Assembly (NCBI GenBank): GCA_028275645.1
Contig: JAPWUH010000019.1
Coordinates: 1 to 14,103, forward strand
From: Caldivirga sp.
GTDB taxonomy: Archaea; Thermoproteota; Thermoprotei; Thermoproteales; Thermocladiaceae
Direction of reading: 5' to 3'
DNA length: 14,103 nt
Numbering within the stretch: the stretch's first letter is position 1; each line of letters begins with the position of its first letter. The notes beneath the pieces are model-generated. The model saw only the letters and a program-made list of their open reading frames with translations, ran no database searches and had not been told where the DNA came from. Both the position numbers and the translations under genes were made by a program. Below are positions 13,513-14,103 of this stretch, piece by piece.

Positions 13513-14103
13513 TCACCTCCTCATTGCTATTAGTGCAGCCACTGCTGCTACAACAATCACGATGACTACTATTCCTGCTATTAATGCTGTGCTTACTACT
13601 GTCTTAGTCACGGTTACCGTGCTTACTGCAGTAGTGGTTGAGACCACTGTTGTGGTGACCGTACTTATAACAGTAGCCGTGGAGGTGACTGTTGAGACTG
13701 CAGTAGTCGTAGTGGTTGTTGTGGTGGTAGTCGTAGTTGTTGTGGTGGTTGTTGTTACTGGGGTATATGGTATGTGGAAGTATGAGGCCACACAAGCCTG
13801 TAGTGACGGGTCTGGGTTAGGTATGCCTAGGAATGCCGCGTACTGCGGATACTTCGTCCAAAGTGAACCATTAGCAATGGCTTGGGCGACTGGTGGAACA
13901 ACACCAGGTGGCGCCACCAGGCCCCAGGCGATTATTATATGCAAGTTGCTGTATAGGCCATTACCGTATCCCCATGGCATGAATTCGAGCTCGTAGGTTA
14001 GTAGCGGGTACTTGTTAAGTATGCATGGCTGGAATAGCCAATTCGGATCCATAACAGACTTCATGTACTCGTAGGGCTCAAGCTTACTGTACAATGGTAC
14101 TAT
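13513..14103 (-). CDS. C-terminal part of a Thr-rich, membrane-anchored surface protein (possibly an ABC transporter solute-binding protein)
   Basis: The frame stays open to the window edge (14103), so the N-terminus is missing; the TTG at 14094 is not a credible start. The visible part has about 115 residues of a globular domain rich in Pro, Trp and Tyr (e.g. AIANGSLWTKYPQYAAFLGI), then a run of 18 consecutive Thr, a Val/Thr/Ser stalk (AVSTVTSTATVISTV, TVVSTTTAVSTVTVTKTVV) and a C-terminal membrane helix (ALIAGIVVIVIVVAAVAALIA) ending in MRR. This stalk-plus-anchor layout is typical of crenarchaeal extracellular solute-binding proteins and other surface proteins, with the domain outside and the end in the cytoplasm. 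I cannot name the ligand or the exact family. The Thr and Ser residues are likely glycosylation sites. Any transporter permeases would be expected beyond the right edge. Confidence 0.75.
   Translation of the reverse strand: MVPLYSKLEPYEYMKSVMDPNWLFQPCILNKYPLLTYELEFMPWGYGNGLYSNLHIIIAWGLVAPPGVVPPVAQAIANGSLWTKYPQYAAFLGIPNPDPSLQACVASYFHIPYTPVTTTTTTTTTTTTTTTTTTAVSTVTSTATVISTVTTTVVSTTTAVSTVTVTKTVVSTALIAGIVVIVIVVAAVAALIAMRR
13683..13746 (-). repeat. Poly-Thr codon tract with internal near-duplicate blocks
   Basis: The 18 Thr codons use a mix of ACA, ACC, ACT and ACG. Two blocks repeat almost exactly: ACC ACC ACA ACA ACT ACG ACT and ACC ACC ACA ACA ACC ACT ACG ACT. This suggests the stalk grew by a tandem duplication of about 21-24 bases and can vary in length between strains. 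Confidence 0.6.

Noticed and set aside
13562..13996. Plus-strand frame encoding a long poly-Val stretch
   Set aside because: It is the reverse-strand image of the Thr codon run. The minus-strand product has a sensible stalk and membrane anchor.
14092..14094. TTG at 14094 as the start of the Thr-rich surface protein
   Set aside because: The frame stays open to the edge, and a start here would leave no signal peptide for an exported domain, so the gene is truncated by the window.
1..14103. Many GGTTAGGG-like motifs suggesting telomere-like or regulatory repeats
   Set aside because: They fall in coding frames and reflect frequent Val-Arg pairs written as GTT AGG, with no regular spacing.

Overview
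The window looks like chromosomal DNA of a hyperthermophilic crenarchaeon of the order Thermoproteales. A Caldivirga/Vulcanisaeta-type genome is my best guess from overall feel, not from a match. The reasons are: archaeal information-processing genes (HerA, NurA, PCNA, FEN1, Clp1-type polynucleotide kinase); AGG/AGA-dominated arginine codons; frequent GTG and TTG starts; TATA-like boxes about 24-28 bases ahead of many start codons, as expected for leaderless mRNAs; and a surface protein with a Thr/Val stalk and a C-terminal membrane anchor. I see no phage genes, insertion sequences, CRISPR arrays, tRNA or rRNA. Genes are densely packed on both strands, with short gaps.

Layout. 1-977: a VWA-domain protein whose 5' end may lie outside the window. 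1076-3640: the herA-nurA DNA end-resection operon, in which nurA is broken by an apparent one-base frameshift near 3128-3143. 3701-4123: a small secreted or membrane-anchored, sequon-rich protein. 4204-5274: a thioredoxin followed directly by a diverged alkaline-phosphatase-superfamily-like protein. 5284-6195 (minus): PCNA with an unusual Glu-rich N-terminal tail. 6338-7681: a Clp1/Grc3-type polynucleotide kinase, divergent from PCNA. 7742-9061: FEN1 plus a small unknown protein. 9030-9173 (minus): a possible 47-residue membrane microprotein. 9224-10558: an M28-peptidase-like protein that appears to have lost both zinc-binding histidines. 10620-11543: an HtrA-type serine protease with one PDZ domain and no visible signal peptide. 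11626-12105: a DUF151/bifunctional-nuclease-family protein. 12134-12514 (minus): a NifX/NafY-like cofactor-binding protein. 12623-13438: an unrecognised protein. 13513-14103 (minus): the C-terminal part of a Thr-rich anchored surface protein, running off the end.

How the genes fit together. HerA and NurA form the helicase-nuclease that resects DNA ends with Mre11-Rad50, which are not in this window. PCNA is the sliding clamp and FEN1 is its classical client: FEN1 ends in a PIP-box-like tail (LDSFF). Clp1 sits between them and phosphorylates 5'-OH RNA or DNA ends. So the middle of the window is a loose cluster for nucleic-acid end processing. Around it are stress and protein-quality functions (thioredoxin, HtrA).

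The most unusual points are the split nurA, the acidic tail on PCNA, two separate enzymes that seem to have lost metal ligands while keeping their fold, and an unlisted membrane microprotein that may share an AT-rich promoter with the M28-like gene. I did not find a clearly new multi-gene defence or mobile system; most of the region is ordinary core archaeal genome.
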